Positions 51,670-61,311 of a stretch of DNA of 64,000 nucleotides are shown here, piece after piece (within the stretch, counting starts at the first letter, position 1; every line of letters starts with the position of its first letter). The stretch is from Proteiniclasticum ruminis DSM 24773. Its GTDB lineage: Bacteria > Bacillota > Clostridia > Clostridiales > Clostridiaceae. The DNA is taken from contig NZ_JNKC01000001.1 of NCBI RefSeq assembly GCF_000701905.1, positions 248,001 to 312,000 of the forward strand, given 5' to 3'. The notes below the pieces were generated by a model that was not told the origin of the DNA, did no database searches, and worked only from the letters and a program-made list of their open reading frames with translations. A program made the translations under genes and the position numbers.

Positions 51670-52554
51670 CTACAGAAATACTGGTATAAGAACATTTGCC
51701 AGATTCAGCAGCAGTAATGATGAAATAACAAGCGGAATCAGCATTACTCTATAATAGTAAATTCGATCAATCCGCTCATAGACCTTTCCTCCAAATAAGA
51801 CCAGCAAATTCAGAAAGAAAGCGCTACTACCAACCATTACGATTCTATCAAGAAAAACCTTCACAGGCAAATAAGAAATTGTTGAAGCATCCAGTTGATG
51901 TGTGGACATATATTCTGGTAGAGAATTCTGATAAAACAGAATTAGAGGCACTCCAATATAGGTTAGAATCATCAATGTATTCAGAATAAAATACTGTTTC
52001 AGTTTTTCATCACTTTCCAGAATATCGGATTCCAAAAGTGGTCTTTGAGGAAATTTTTCGGGAATTCCTTTTTTCAGCAGCGCTTGTGAGAATGCTGCCA
52101 TATTCTCTGGGGATATGGCATAATTCCTATAATCCGTACCAAAATATATGGTCTTTCTAGAACTGGTAATGTACATATCAACTTTCCCAAGTCCTCGCAT
52201 ATACCCTTTTCCCACTGAAAATCTCTTGCTTAGCATTCCTGCCAAACCGCTGTGGTTGAGTAACGTGATTCTCTCTGTAAAAAAACGGATATCTTTTAAG
52301 GGAATGGTATGATTTAAAAATCTGAAGACACTTCCAATAACAATGTTATCGTCATTTATTTCATAATACAGCGTCTTCAAAAGAACAAAGTAATAACCTG
52401 ACAGTATAATAAGTATAAACATCAGAAGCATCATAAGACTTTTCAACAGAATACTCTCGCTGAAACGCAAAATAAAGCCCATTGTCACTAAAAAACCAAT
52501 GAGTGTCATAATCAGATTATTCATGAACTGGGATCGTTCAGGATAAAATTTCAT
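51670..52554 (-). CDS. Integral membrane protein with PH-like domain, unknown function
   Basis: A 294-residue protein from ATG 52554 (MKFYPERSQFMNN), with AGGTGA upstream and a TATAAT at 52572-52577 (minus strand); two further starts lie just upstream. About five hydrophobic segments are visible: two at residues 15-60 (NLIMTLIGFLVTMGFILRF, LLMFILIILSGYYFVLL), one at about 190-210 and two at the C-terminus. Between them, residues 65-150 (YEINDDNIVIGSVFRFLNHT ... DIRFF) resemble a bacterial PH-like domain found in envelope proteins. Function is unknown. Its own short promoter suggests a separate unit from rpoD. Confidence 0.72.
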   Translation of the reverse strand: MKFYPERSQFMNNLIMTLIGFLVTMGFILRFSESILLKSLMMLLMFILIILSGYYFVLLKTLYYEINDDNIVIGSVFRFLNHTIPLKDIRFFTERITLLNHSGLAGMLSKRFSVGKGYMRGLGKVDMYITSSRKTIYFGTDYRNYAISPENMAAFSQALLKKGIPEKFPQRPLLESDILESDEKLKQYFILNTLMILTYIGVPLILFYQNSLPEYMSTHQLDASTISYLPVKVFLDRIVMVGSSAFFLNLLVLFGGKVYERIDRIYYYRVMLIPLVISSLLLLNLANVLIPVFL

Positions 52555-52743
52555 TCTCATCACCTATTGTAATTATAGCATATAATGGCTCATTGCCTGG
52601 TTTCCTGAGCTATTTCCAAAATAATATAACAGACTGAATATATTGAGCAGCACCGATACCTTTGATTTTATGCCCTCTGAGAGGAATCAGATACTACCTT
52701 CTTCATCATTTCTAACTGCACCCTGCATCTCCTGTTTATATAG

Positions 52744-52766
52744 AACAAAAGCACCCGAAGGTGCTT
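52744..52766 (-). terminator. Terminator of the dnaG-rpoD transcript
   Basis: On the minus strand AGCACC, TTCG and GGTGCT are followed by TTTGTTC, a stable tetraloop hairpin right after the rpoD stop. Confidence 0.82.
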
Positions 52767-52771
52767 ATTTG

Positions 52772-54100
52772 TTAATCTAAATAATCCTTCAGCTTTTTGC
52801 TTCTGGATGGATGTCTTAGTTTTCTCAACGCTTTTGCTTCAATCTGCCTGATTCTTTCTCTTGTGACATTGAACTCTTTTCCTACTTCCTCCAAGGTTCT
52901 GGAACGGCCATCATCTAGTCCAAAACGGAGTCTGAGCACTTTCTCCTCACGGGGAGTTAATGTATCCAATACACTGATGAGCTGTTCTTTGAGCATTGTA
53001 AATGCTGCTGCTTCCGCTGGAGCCAATGCATCATCATCTGGGATGAAGTCACCTAAATGACTGTCTTCTTCCTCACCAATTGGCGTTTCCAATGATACTG
53101 GTTCCTGAGCAATCTTCATGATTTCCCTTACCTTCTCAGGAGGCATTTCCATGATTTCCGCAATTTCTTCCGCTTGTGGAGCACGCCCAAGTTCTTGCAA
53201 TAACTGACGTTCGATACGAATGAGCTTATTGATGGTTTCTACCATATGGACTGGAATTCTGATGGTACGCGCTTGGTCTGCAATCGCTCTAGTAATTGCC
53301 TGACGGATCCACCAAGTAGCATATGTTGAGAATTTAAACCCTTTTGTGAAGTCAAACTTTTCAACAGCCTTAATCAGTCCTAAGTTACCTTCCTGAATTA
53401 GGTCTAGAAACAGCATACCTCTTCCTACATATCTCTTAGCTATAGAAACAACGAGTCTTAAATTTGCTTCTGCGAGCTGTTTTGCGGCATACTCATCGCC
53501 AGCTTCAATTCGTTTCGCCAAAGCAACTTCTTCTTCTGATGTGAGAAGTGGTACCTTACCGATTTCTTTCAGATACATTCGGACAGGATCATCAATTGCC
53601 ACACCTTCCGGAACTGAAAGATCAATTTCTGTATCTTCCTCTTCTTCCACATCTCCGATGATTTCAATGTTCAAACCCTCGAGGGTTTCATAAATCTTAT
53701 CAATCTGATCTGGAGAAAGATCAATTTCCTGAAGTTCATCAAGAATTTCCTTCTCTGTGATGTTTCCGGCCTTCTTGCCTTTGTCGATTAATTTCTTAAC
53801 CACTGACATCTGATATTCTTTATCTTGTACTTTCTTTTCGTCCTTATTGATATCATCTAAAACATCATCACTGTCCAGATTCTCTTCATCATCGTGCGTC
53901 TCGTCCTTCTTTGGAACAGCTTTTTTCTTTCGCACTTTTGTAGACGCAGGCTCTTTTGCAGTGCCTGCGACAGAAGCAGCGCTCACACTTTTCGCCGACT
54001 TCTTTGCTTTTGGTTTCTGTACCTCTTCCTGATTCTCTGTCACCAGATCCTCAACAACGCTCTCCATATTGTCTGTACTTATTTTCTTTTTTGTAGCCAT
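52772..54100 (-). CDS. rpoD: Primary sigma factor RpoD (SigA)
   Basis: The housekeeping sigma factor directing RNA polymerase to -10/-35 promoters. It has 442 residues. The first 95 residues are a low-complexity Lys/Ala/Asp/Glu extension (longer than in many relatives). Region 1.1 follows ([20 protein letters not shown]), then region 1.2 ([17 protein letters not shown]). Region 2 has [20 protein letters not shown] and [20 protein letters not shown], region 3 has [20 protein letters not shown], and region 4 has the [23 protein letters not shown]. It follows dnaG by one base, the usual macromolecular-synthesis operon order. Confidence 0.97.
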   Translation of the reverse strand: MATKKKISTDNMESVVEDLVTENQEEVQKPKAKKSAKSVSAASVAGTAKEPASTKVRKKKAVPKKDETHDDEENLDSDDVLDDINKDEKKVQDKEYQMSVVKKLIDKGKKAGNITEKEILDELQEIDLSPDQIDKIYETLEGLNIEIIGDVEEEEDTEIDLSVPEGVAIDDPVRMYLKEIGKVPLLTSEEEVALAKRIEAGDEYAAKQLAEANLRLVVSIAKRYVGRGMLFLDLIQEGNLGLIKAVEKFDFTKGFKFSTYATWWIRQAITRAIADQARTIRIPVHMVETINKLIRIERQLLQELGRAPQAEEIAEIMEMPPEKVREIMKIAQEPVSLETPIGEEEDSHLGDFIPDDDALAPAEAAAFTMLKEQLISVLDTLTPREEKVLRLRFGLDDGRSRTLEEVGKEFNVTRERIRQIEAKALRKLRHPSRSKKLKDYLD

Positions 54101-54101
54101 A

Positions 54102-55841
54102 TCAATACCTCCCTAAAGTCTTTTGAAGAGAAATCAGCTCATTAGCAAGTTTTACCGACTCTTCAAAATTTCCGGCTTTTTCTAAAGCCTTTATTTCTTG
54201 CTGTAATTTTTTTTGTTTTATTTTACCCTTATAATGATTGATTGTTTTTAAGAAGTCATCAATAAGAACTTCTACATCCACCTCAGGTATGTCTGCTACC
54301 TGTCCAATCAGTGACCATTCTTTCGAACTTTCCGCATCATTGCATTGGCTCAACATATAACTTTGAAGACTGACTTCTCCTTCTTCATAACTTTCTAGAA
54401 TCCGGTATATCTTCTGATGTGCTGGTACAATGAAATCACTTAAACTGATTCGTTCGCTGAGATAAGAACGGTTCTCAGATAAAATCTTAAGAAGATTCCT
54501 CTCTGCTTTCACATGCCCTTGCTCAATATATACAGCAAGATTCTCTGGATACGACACTTCCGATGAAGAATTTTCATTCTGACTTCCCATGTACTTTCTA
54601 ATGGCTCGTTCAGAAATGCCTGCATCTTCCGAAACCTTCTGCATATATACCTCTTTCTCAATAGGATCCAGTTCATTCAATATTTCGGCAATCCGTTTCG
54701 TATAAGTAATCCGCCCCTCATCAGAATCAAGATTAAGTCCTTCTTTCTCCTGAAGCAGTTTGTAATCCATCAGCGGCAATGCATTTTCAAGTAACTTCAA
54801 AAACCCTTCCGCTCCTTGTTCACGTACATAATCATCCGGATCTTTTCCTTTTGAAATTTGCACAACCTTTACCTTCACACCTTCTGCCTGGAGAATTTCC
54901 AGACCTCTTACGGTTGCCTTTTGTCCAGCTGTATCTGCATCATAGCAGATGTAGACTTCTTCAGAATTTCTTCGTAAAAGCCTCCCCTGAATCTTAGTTA
55001 ATGCTGTTCCTAGAGAAGCAACTACATTTTGAATGCCTGCTTGGCTTAAACTGATTAAATCCAAATACCCTTCTACCATAATAAGGCTCGTTTCTTTGCT
55101 GTTTTTCTTCGCAAAATTCAATCCATATAAATGGGTGCCTTTATTGTAAATGGGTGTTTCTGGAGAATTCAGATACTTGGGTTTTGTATCATCAAGAACT
55201 CGTGCCCCAAAAGCAATCACTCTTCCTCGAATATCAAAAACAGGAAAAATAATCCTGTTTCTGAACCGGTCATATACCTTGCCCTTTTCACTCTTTGTTG
55301 CTAGGCCGCACTTAACGATATCCTCTTCTTTATATCTTCTGGAACGAAGATATTTCAGTAAACTGTCCCAGGAATTCAGTGCATAGCCTAATCCAAAAGA
55401 TCTTATGGTTTGGTCCTTTATCCCTCTTTTATAGAGATACTCCCGAACTTCTTTATTATTCGAGAGATTCTGAAAGAAAAATCGTGCTGCATCTACATGC
55501 ATCTTATAAAAAACCTCAAGTCTATCCTTTTCTCTTTTCTTTTCAGGGCTCTCCTCAAATGGGATGTTTGCCCTCTCAGCAAGGATTCTCAAAGCCTCAT
55601 TAAACCCAAGATTACGGGTTTTCATGATGAATGTGATGACATTTCCTCCTTCACCACATCCGAAGCACTTAAAAAGCTGCTTATCCTGTGTGACACTAAA
55701 GGAGGGCGTTTTTTCATTATGAAATGGACACAATCCCCAGTAGTTTCTACCTGATTTTTTAAGCGGCACGGTTTCAGAGATAACATCTAGTATATCGTTG
55801 CTGTCTTTAATTTTTTCAATGATCTCTTCAGACACGTACAA
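54102..55841 (-). CDS. dnaG: DNA primase DnaG
   Basis: Makes RNA primers for replication. The start chosen is TTG 55841, giving [19 protein letters not shown], which matches the conserved DnaG start and has AAGGTG upstream; the open frame continues ten codons earlier. The protein has 579 residues. The CHC2 zinc finger has [13 protein letters not shown] and KCFGCGEGG (about residues 38-65). The core runs from 120 to 340 and includes the TOPRIM region ([33 protein letters not shown]). The C-terminal helical DnaB-binding part follows. It is co-transcribed with rpoD. Confidence 0.96.
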   Translation of the reverse strand: MYVSEEIIEKIKDSNDILDVISETVPLKKSGRNYWGLCPFHNEKTPSFSVTQDKQLFKCFGCGEGGNVITFIMKTRNLGFNEALRILAERANIPFEESPEKKREKDRLEVFYKMHVDAARFFFQNLSNNKEVREYLYKRGIKDQTIRSFGLGYALNSWDSLLKYLRSRRYKEEDIVKCGLATKSEKGKVYDRFRNRIIFPVFDIRGRVIAFGARVLDDTKPKYLNSPETPIYNKGTHLYGLNFAKKNSKETSLIMVEGYLDLISLSQAGIQNVVASLGTALTKIQGRLLRRNSEEVYICYDADTAGQKATVRGLEILQAEGVKVKVVQISKGKDPDDYVREQGAEGFLKLLENALPLMDYKLLQEKEGLNLDSDEGRITYTKRIAEILNELDPIEKEVYMQKVSEDAGISERAIRKYMGSQNENSSSEVSYPENLAVYIEQGHVKAERNLLKILSENRSYLSERISLSDFIVPAHQKIYRILESYEEGEVSLQSYMLSQCNDAESSKEWSLIGQVADIPEVDVEVLIDDFLKTINHYKGKIKQKKLQQEIKALEKAGNFEESVKLANELISLQKTLGRY

Positions 55842-55892
55842 TGCATTCACACCTTTTCTTATTAGTCCCAAACATAAATTATACCATTAACC

Positions 55893-56918
55893 TCAGTAGA
55901 TGACAATTTTGGGCACAAATATCTGATTGAACAGAATTATGGCATAATCATCCGTCATTCCAGCAATATAGTCTGCCACCGCACGCTCTTTCCCCTCTTC
56001 ATCGGCAATGATCCGATACAGTTCAGGCATCTCTTCTATTCTCTTCAGAAAATAATCATAGAGCTGTCCCAGGAGAAATTTGGCTTTATCTCTCTCCTCT
56101 TTCAAATGCTCCCCGTTATAGATATTCTTAAATAGAAATGCTCTAAGACCATATAGAGCGTTGAAGGTATCTTCAGGTAGAGCTACTGTGAAATCCCCTT
56201 TAGAAATATTTCTATTGGTCTCATCCACCAACTTGCGTACTAGTGTATCTATTCTCTTGCTGTGGGTATACCCCAGAACTTCAATATGTTCCTTTGGTAA
56301 GTCTGAAATATTCAATAAACCAGCACGGATAGAGTCGTCGATATCATGATTGACATAAGCGATTTTATCAGCAAACCGCGCAATCTGTCCTTCAATCGTG
56401 CTGCTGGCTTCGGCAGATTTCAGACCGCTATGATGCAACACTCCATCTAGCACCTCAAAAGTTATATTAAGTCCTTTTCCATCTTTCTCAAGCTTCTTCA
56501 AAACACGTACAGACTGCTCATTATGCCTGAAGCCCCCAGGCAGTCTTTCATCCAGTACTTCTTCTCCATTATGAGCAAATGCAACATGACCAAGATCATG
56601 GCCTAATGTTATGGCTTCAACCAGATCTTCATTCACAGCGATGCCACGAGCAATGGTTCTTGCTATTTGTGAGACCTCAAGTGTATGCGTTAACCTCGTG
56701 CGATAATGGTCGCCAGTGGTTTTGATGTATACTTGAGTTTTGTGCTTTAATCTTCGAAAGGATTTTGAATGTATGATTCTATCACGGTCATGCATAAAGC
56801 ATGTACGATATGAATCCAGTTCTTCTTCCACTTCTCTTCCTTTTGAGTTTTTGGAAAAACAGGCCTCTTTAATCAAAGTCAGTTCTTCGTTTTGTTCAAT
56901 TCTCTCTCGAATACTCAA
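55893..56918 (-). CDS. dGTPase-like HD-domain hydrolase
   Basis: A 341-residue cytoplasmic HD protein of the deoxyguanosinetriphosphate triphosphohydrolase-like family (type 2 dgt, as in Firmicutes). It likely hydrolyses dNTPs to nucleoside and triphosphate, controlling dNTP pools. The metal-binding HD residues are in [15 protein letters not shown] and [16 protein letters not shown], with [20 protein letters not shown] before them and [14 protein letters not shown] later. The start codon is TTG with GGGGGTGG upstream. It lies next to dnaG, a frequent arrangement in Clostridia and Bacilli. Confidence 0.9.
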   Translation of the reverse strand: MSIRERIEQNEELTLIKEACFSKNSKGREVEEELDSYRTCFMHDRDRIIHSKSFRRLKHKTQVYIKTTGDHYRTRLTHTLEVSQIARTIARGIAVNEDLVEAITLGHDLGHVAFAHNGEEVLDERLPGGFRHNEQSVRVLKKLEKDGKGLNITFEVLDGVLHHSGLKSAEASSTIEGQIARFADKIAYVNHDIDDSIRAGLLNISDLPKEHIEVLGYTHSKRIDTLVRKLVDETNRNISKGDFTVALPEDTFNALYGLRAFLFKNIYNGEHLKEERDKAKFLLGQLYDYFLKRIEEMPELYRIIADEEGKERAVADYIAGMTDDYAIILFNQIFVPKIVIY

Positions 56919-57060
56919 TATTCCACCCCCTATATTTTATTATTCTACAAAAATCCCTTGAATCCTTTATTTGTATTCGAAGGATACCACTATATAACTA
57001 TTATGCTTCTATGTATTTTCACTCATTCATGAATTTACTATGTAAATAAAATATAAATAA

Positions 57061-57088
57061 AAAAACTTGCTGCTAAGCAGCAAGTTTT
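57061..57088 (-). terminator. Terminator of the opp operon and 58-residue ORF
   Basis: AAAACTTGCTGCT and AGCAGCAAGTTTT form a 12-13-bp stem followed, on the minus strand, by TTTTTATTT. Confidence 0.88.
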
Positions 57089-57096
57089 ATATAGAC

Positions 57097-57273
57097 TTAG
57101 TAAAACATAATCCATGTCAGGAGGGCAAAGAAAGCATAGAAACCGACAACAATCGGGAACAGATAGGTAGCCATCGCAAATGCCATTGCCATCAGATCTC
57201 CTCTTTCAAGCTTTACATCTGCTTCCATATCGGGCTCCACATCATCAAATCGATGTTTCCCAAAAATCTGCAT
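57097..57273 (-). CDS. Small single-pass membrane protein, 58 residues
   Basis: The chosen start is ATG 57271-57273 (MQIFGKHRFDDVEPDMEA) because AAAGGAGGG lies upstream; the open frame extends 21 codons further, into oppF, without a site. The N-terminal 27 residues are charged and cytoplasmic. One transmembrane helix follows (MAMAFAMATYLFPIVVGFYA...), ending FALLTWIMFY. It lies directly after oppF and before the operon terminator, so it is probably co-transcribed with the peptide transporter. Such a short peptide may stabilise or tune the transporter, but this is inference. Confidence 0.7.
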   Translation of the reverse strand: MQIFGKHRFDDVEPDMEADVKLERGDLMAMAFAMATYLFPIVVGFYAFFALLTWIMFY

Positions 57274-57311
57274 AAGATTATCCCTCCTTTTGAACCTATG
57301 AGTTACAAATT

Positions 57312-58319
57312 TTATATTTCGCCTGCAAAGTGACAAGCAACAAAGTGATTTGGATTCTTCACTGGATTAAACTCTCTGAGTATTGGAATCTGCTCTTTAC
57401 AGATATCCTTTGCATAAGGACATCTTGTATGGAACTTACATCCAGGTGGAGTATTTACATTACTTGGAAGTTCACCAATGATTGGCTCCATTTTTCTTAG
57501 ATGTGTTGGATCAGGAACTGGAATCGCTGCTAGGAGTGCTCTTGTATATGGATGCGTTGGCTGATCATAAAGCTCATGCTTGCCAGCTAACTCAACCAGA
57601 GAGCCTAGATACATAACTCCAATTCTGTCACTGATGTGTTTTACAACACTAAGGTCATGGGAGATAAAGAGATAAGATAATCCCATTCTTTCCTGAAGGT
57701 CCATCATCAGATTCAGAATCTGTGATTGAATTGATACGTCAAGAGCTGAGACTGGCTCATCTGCCACGATGAAATCTGGATTTAAAGCAAGAGCTCTAGC
57801 AATTCCAATTCTTTGTCTCTGTCCGCCAGAGAACTGATGAGGATATCTATAGATGTGATATGGTGAAAGACCACACATCTCGATAATCTCCATTACTCTG
57901 TTCTTATACTCTTCTCCAGGCTTTACAAGATTATGGGAGAGTAATGATTCACCCACAATGTTACTTACATTAAGTCTTGGGTTCAGAGAGCTGTATGGAT
58001 CCTGGAATATCAGCTGCATTTCACGTCTCAGTGACTTCAGCTGAGCTCCCTTAAGTGTTGCAATATCACCATCAATGGCTTTACCATGATAGATAATCTG
58101 CCCATCTGTTGGGTCATATAGTCTTACGATGGTTCGTCCAAGGGTAGATTTTCCACACCCTGATTCTCCTACGAGCCCGATGGTCTCCCCTTCGTTCAAT
58201 TTGAAGGTTACACCATCTACAGCCTTGATAAAGGACTTTTTACCAAAAGCACCAGATTTCACTGGGAAATATTTTTTAATATCATTTACTTCAAGCAATA
58301 CTCTATTATTCTCGTTCAT
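57312..58319 (-). CDS. oppF: Oligopeptide ABC transporter ATP-binding protein OppF
   Basis: One of two ATPases driving peptide uptake. It has 335 residues. Walker A is GESGCGKST at about residues 49-57, the signature LSGGQRQRIGIA-like region reads FSGGQRQRIGIARAL, Walker B is FIVADEPVSALD and the H loop FISHDLSVVKH. The C-terminal oligopeptide-transporter motif with four cysteines (PPGCKFHTRCPYAKDICKE) may bind an Fe-S cluster, as in related DppD/F. Fourth of the ABC components in the operon. Confidence 0.93.
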   Translation of the reverse strand: MNENNRVLLEVNDIKKYFPVKSGAFGKKSFIKAVDGVTFKLNEGETIGLVGESGCGKSTLGRTIVRLYDPTDGQIIYHGKAIDGDIATLKGAQLKSLRREMQLIFQDPYSSLNPRLNVSNIVGESLLSHNLVKPGEEYKNRVMEIIEMCGLSPYHIYRYPHQFSGGQRQRIGIARALALNPDFIVADEPVSALDVSIQSQILNLMMDLQERMGLSYLFISHDLSVVKHISDRIGVMYLGSLVELAGKHELYDQPTHPYTRALLAAIPVPDPTHLRKMEPIIGELPSNVNTPPGCKFHTRCPYAKDICKEQIPILREFNPVKNPNHFVACHFAGEI

Positions 58320-58328
58320 ATTTCCCTC

Positions 58329-59312
58329 CTACTTATCTTCGTACAAGAAGCACTTAACCTGATGCGTCTCACCGTTTTTCTCTTTGTCTATGAAATATAC
58401 TCCAGGTTCTTCCTGCCAGCATTTATCCATGGCAAACTTACATCTTGGTGCAAAGTAACAACCCTTTGGAAGTTCCATAGGATTAGGAACAACACCTTCT
58501 ATACTGTTCAGTCTCTTCTTCTCTGATTTAAGATCTGGAATGGAATCCAGAAGTCCTTGAGTATATGGATGCTTCGGATTACCATACAGTTCTTTAACCT
58601 CTGCTGACTCTACAACTTTTCCAGAATACATAACAATGACATCATCTGCCATCTGTGCAACTACTCCTAAATCATGAGTAATCAGCATGATCGCAGTGTT
58701 GGTCTTCTCTTTCAGATCATTCATCAGAGACAGAATCTGCGCCTGTATTGTTACATCCAATGCAGTAGTAGGTTCATCAGCAATAAGTACTTTAGGATCG
58801 CAGGCAAGGGCCATGGCGATCATTGCTCTTTGTCTCATACCACCGGATAACTGATGTGGGTAGTCGTAAACTACTCTCTCAGCTCTTGGAATACCAACAA
58901 GCTTCAGCATATTTACTGCTTTATCATGAGCCTCTTGTTTACTTAAATCCTGATGAAGTTTTATCGACTCGATAATCTGATCTCCAATTCTAAATACAGG
59001 GTTTAAGGAAGTCATTGGCTCCTGGAAAATCATAGAAATTTCATTTCCTCTGATTTTTCTCATTTCTTCCACAGGAAGCTTTACGATGTCTTTATCCCCA
59101 TACATAATACTTCCGTCAACAATATTACCATTCTTATCAATAAGCTTAAGAATACTCATGGAGGTAATGCTCTTTCCGCATCCGGATTCTCCAACAATAC
59201 CTAGAGTTTTCCCTTCATACAGGTCAAAATTTACACCGTCTACAGCCTTAACAACACCCTTATCTGTGAAGAAGTGTGTCTTAAGGTTTCTTACTTCTAA
59301 TACTTTCTTCAT
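58329..59312 (-). CDS. oppD: Oligopeptide ABC transporter ATP-binding protein OppD
   Basis: The partner ATPase of OppF. It has 327 residues from ATG 59312 ([11 protein letters not shown]), the best fit to the AGGTAGGG site; the frame opens two codons earlier. Walker A is GESGCGKSI, the signature [12 protein letters not shown], Walker [13 protein letters not shown] and the H loop [11 protein letters not shown]. The C-terminal motif [20 protein letters not shown] carries the cysteines typical of this subgroup. It starts six bases after oppC. Confidence 0.93.
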   Translation of the reverse strand: MKKVLEVRNLKTHFFTDKGVVKAVDGVNFDLYEGKTLGIVGESGCGKSITSMSILKLIDKNGNIVDGSIMYGDKDIVKLPVEEMRKIRGNEISMIFQEPMTSLNPVFRIGDQIIESIKLHQDLSKQEAHDKAVNMLKLVGIPRAERVVYDYPHQLSGGMRQRAMIAMALACDPKVLIADEPTTALDVTIQAQILSLMNDLKEKTNTAIMLITHDLGVVAQMADDVIVMYSGKVVESAEVKELYGNPKHPYTQGLLDSIPDLKSEKKRLNSIEGVVPNPMELPKGCYFAPRCKFAMDKCWQEEPGVYFIDKEKNGETHQVKCFLYEDK

Positions 59313-59320
59313 AATCAACC

Positions 59321-60232
59321 CTACCTAATTTCCTTTGGATCAAAAGCATCTCTCAGCCCTTCACCAAGCAGATTTATACTCAACACAGTCAACATAATCA
59401 TTACACCGGGTGGTACCCAAAGCCATTGCATATTTCTGAATACATCTGAGTTTCTGGCTCTTTCAATCATATTACCCCATGTTGGTGTCGGAGGTGTTAC
59501 TCCAAGACCCAGGTAAGATAAGCTTGCCTCAGTCAGAATTGCACCAGCCATTCCAAGTGTTGCACTTACAATTATATATGCATATGTATTTGGAAGAAGG
59601 TGCTTGGCAATTCTGGATCTCGTGGAAAGTCCCAGGATTTCAGTAGCTTGCATAAACTCCTGCTCTCTAAGAGATAGAATCTGTCCTCTGACCATTCTAG
59701 CAAGGCCTGGCCAGCTTAAGATACCAATCAGGAACATAACAAGGTACATCTTGTATTTTGATTCCACCCACATGAGTGCACCAGAAATGGTAATAACAGT
59801 TGGAGTAAATGGGATGGAGTAAACAATTTCCGCAAATCTCATCAGGATATTGTCTACAATTCCGCCATAATAACCAGCAACTCCACCAACCAGTGCTCCA
59901 ATGAGAACGGTGAATCCAGCTGCAATCAAACCAACCATAATAGATGTTCTGCCGCCTAGGAACAGTCTAGTAAATACGTCTCTTCCCTGCTCGTCCGTAC
60001 CTAGCCAGTACTTACCAGATGGTGGCAACTTCTTGTCATCCAGTATAAAATCATTCAGTTCAAACTTAGAAAATATCGGTACAAAAATGATGGCCACTAT
60101 TATTAGTATAAACAATATTGCACCGAACATTGCTGTTTTATTTTTCTTAAATCTACCCCAGGCAATCATCCATGGTCCTACGATATTGGCAGCTTGGGTA
60201 GTTTTCTCATAGTTTTTCTTATTGTCTTCCAT
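59321..60232 (-). CDS. oppC: Oligopeptide ABC transporter permease OppC
   Basis: A membrane subunit of the importer. It has 303 residues with about six transmembrane helices, the first at AMFGAILFILIIVAIIFVPI. The N-terminal OppC-type segment and GTDEQGRDVFTRLFLGGRTS mark the family. The EAA loop that contacts the ATPase is EILGLSTRSRIAKHLLPNTY. The C-terminus is AYLG-like GVTPPTPTWGNMIERARNS then INLLGEGLRDAFDPK, typical of OppC/DppC. The start has TAGGAGGG upstream. Confidence 0.94.
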   Translation of the reverse strand: MEDNKKNYEKTTQAANIVGPWMIAWGRFKKNKTAMFGAILFILIIVAIIFVPIFSKFELNDFILDDKKLPPSGKYWLGTDEQGRDVFTRLFLGGRTSIMVGLIAAGFTVLIGALVGGVAGYYGGIVDNILMRFAEIVYSIPFTPTVITISGALMWVESKYKMYLVMFLIGILSWPGLARMVRGQILSLREQEFMQATEILGLSTRSRIAKHLLPNTYAYIIVSATLGMAGAILTEASLSYLGLGVTPPTPTWGNMIERARNSDVFRNMQWLWVPPGVMIMLTVLSINLLGEGLRDAFDPKEIR

Positions 60233-60243
60233 AATAAACCCTC

Positions 60244-61221
60244 CTAACTAACCTTTACTCTAGGATCCACCAGTGCATAACTGATGTCAGCAAGCAGATT
60301 TCCTGCAAGCATGAGCACTGCGTAGAAAATATTGATTGCCATAACTAATGAAGTATCCTGTTTAAAAATTGCTTCATGTAGGGTATTTCCGATTCCTGGC
60401 CATTTAAAAATGGTTTCAAGGATCAGAGAACCACCAAATAATGAAGGAATGTAGCTACCAAGCAATGTAACAATCGGTAAAAGAGCATTTCTAAATGCAT
60501 GCTTGTAAATAACAACTTTCTCAGAAAGTCCTTTGGATCTTGCGGTTCTGATGTAGTCCTGATTAATTACTTCAAGTACTGCATTTCTCACATATCTAGT
60601 CAAACTAGCAAGAGATGAGATAACAAGTACAATCAGAGGCATAATCATATGTCTTCCTACGTCTACAATTTCTGCCCACAAACTAGGATATCCACGTACA
60701 ACCATCATTGGATCTCTCATTAATGTCAGTGGAAGCTTCAATGGAATTCCAACGAAGAAAATCAGAATCATCGCAAAGAAGAAGGAAGGCATGGAAACAC
60801 CAATTAGGGAAAATACCGTCCAAAAATTATCGAAATTGCTATATTTATTTACTGCAGACTTTATACCAACTGGTATTGAAATCGCAAAAGCAAAAATCAT
60901 CCCTATAAAGTTGATCAAGAAAGTATTCCAAACACTTTCTCCAATGATATCTCTAACTGGCGCTCTTTTCAGAATAGAACGTCCAAAGTCCCCTTGCAGA
61001 GTTCTTCCCATCCAGTTAATATATCTTTCTACAATATTTCCATTTAATCCAAGCTGTTCTTTTAACGCTTGTTGCTGCTCTGCAGTAACACCTGACCCAA
61101 CACCCAAGTAGGCTTGGACAGCATCACCTGGCATAAGCTCCATAATTCCGTAGATGACCATGGAAATCACGATCATAACAGGAATCAGGTGCAGCAATCT
61201 CCTTGCTATATATTTTAACAT
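60244..61221 (-). CDS. oppB: Oligopeptide ABC transporter permease OppB
   Basis: A membrane subunit of the importer. It has 325 residues from ATG 61221 (MLKYIARRLLHLIPVMIVIS), which has GGGGAG upstream; another ATG lies five codons earlier inside that site. Six hydrophobic segments are visible. Family motifs are the N-terminal RRLLHLIPV, LGLNGNIVERYINWMGRTLQ, GDFGRSI and the EAA loop YIRTARSKGLSEKVVIYKHA, ending in ADISYALVDPRVKVS. A hairpin separates it from oppA upstream. Confidence 0.94.
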   Translation of the reverse strand: MLKYIARRLLHLIPVMIVISMVIYGIMELMPGDAVQAYLGVGSGVTAEQQQALKEQLGLNGNIVERYINWMGRTLQGDFGRSILKRAPVRDIIGESVWNTFLINFIGMIFAFAISIPVGIKSAVNKYSNFDNFWTVFSLIGVSMPSFFFAMILIFFVGIPLKLPLTLMRDPMMVVRGYPSLWAEIVDVGRHMIMPLIVLVISSLASLTRYVRNAVLEVINQDYIRTARSKGLSEKVVIYKHAFRNALLPIVTLLGSYIPSLFGGSLILETIFKWPGIGNTLHEAIFKQDTSLVMAINIFYAVLMLAGNLLADISYALVDPRVKVS

Positions 61222-61261
61222 TGTTTCACTCCCCATAGCTCCTATATATTTTTGTAGTAGA

Positions 61262-61286
61262 AAGGCAGTCTGAAACAGACTGCCTT
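61262..61286 (-). terminator. Intercistronic hairpin between oppA and oppB
   Basis: AAGGCAGTCTG, a 3-nt loop and CAGACTGCCTT form an 11-bp perfect stem. On the minus strand it is followed by TCTACTAC, not a T run. It probably stabilises the oppA message or attenuates read-through, so that more binding protein than permease is made. Confidence 0.55.
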
Positions 61287-61311
61287 AATACTTCTAAATT
61301 AGAATAATATT

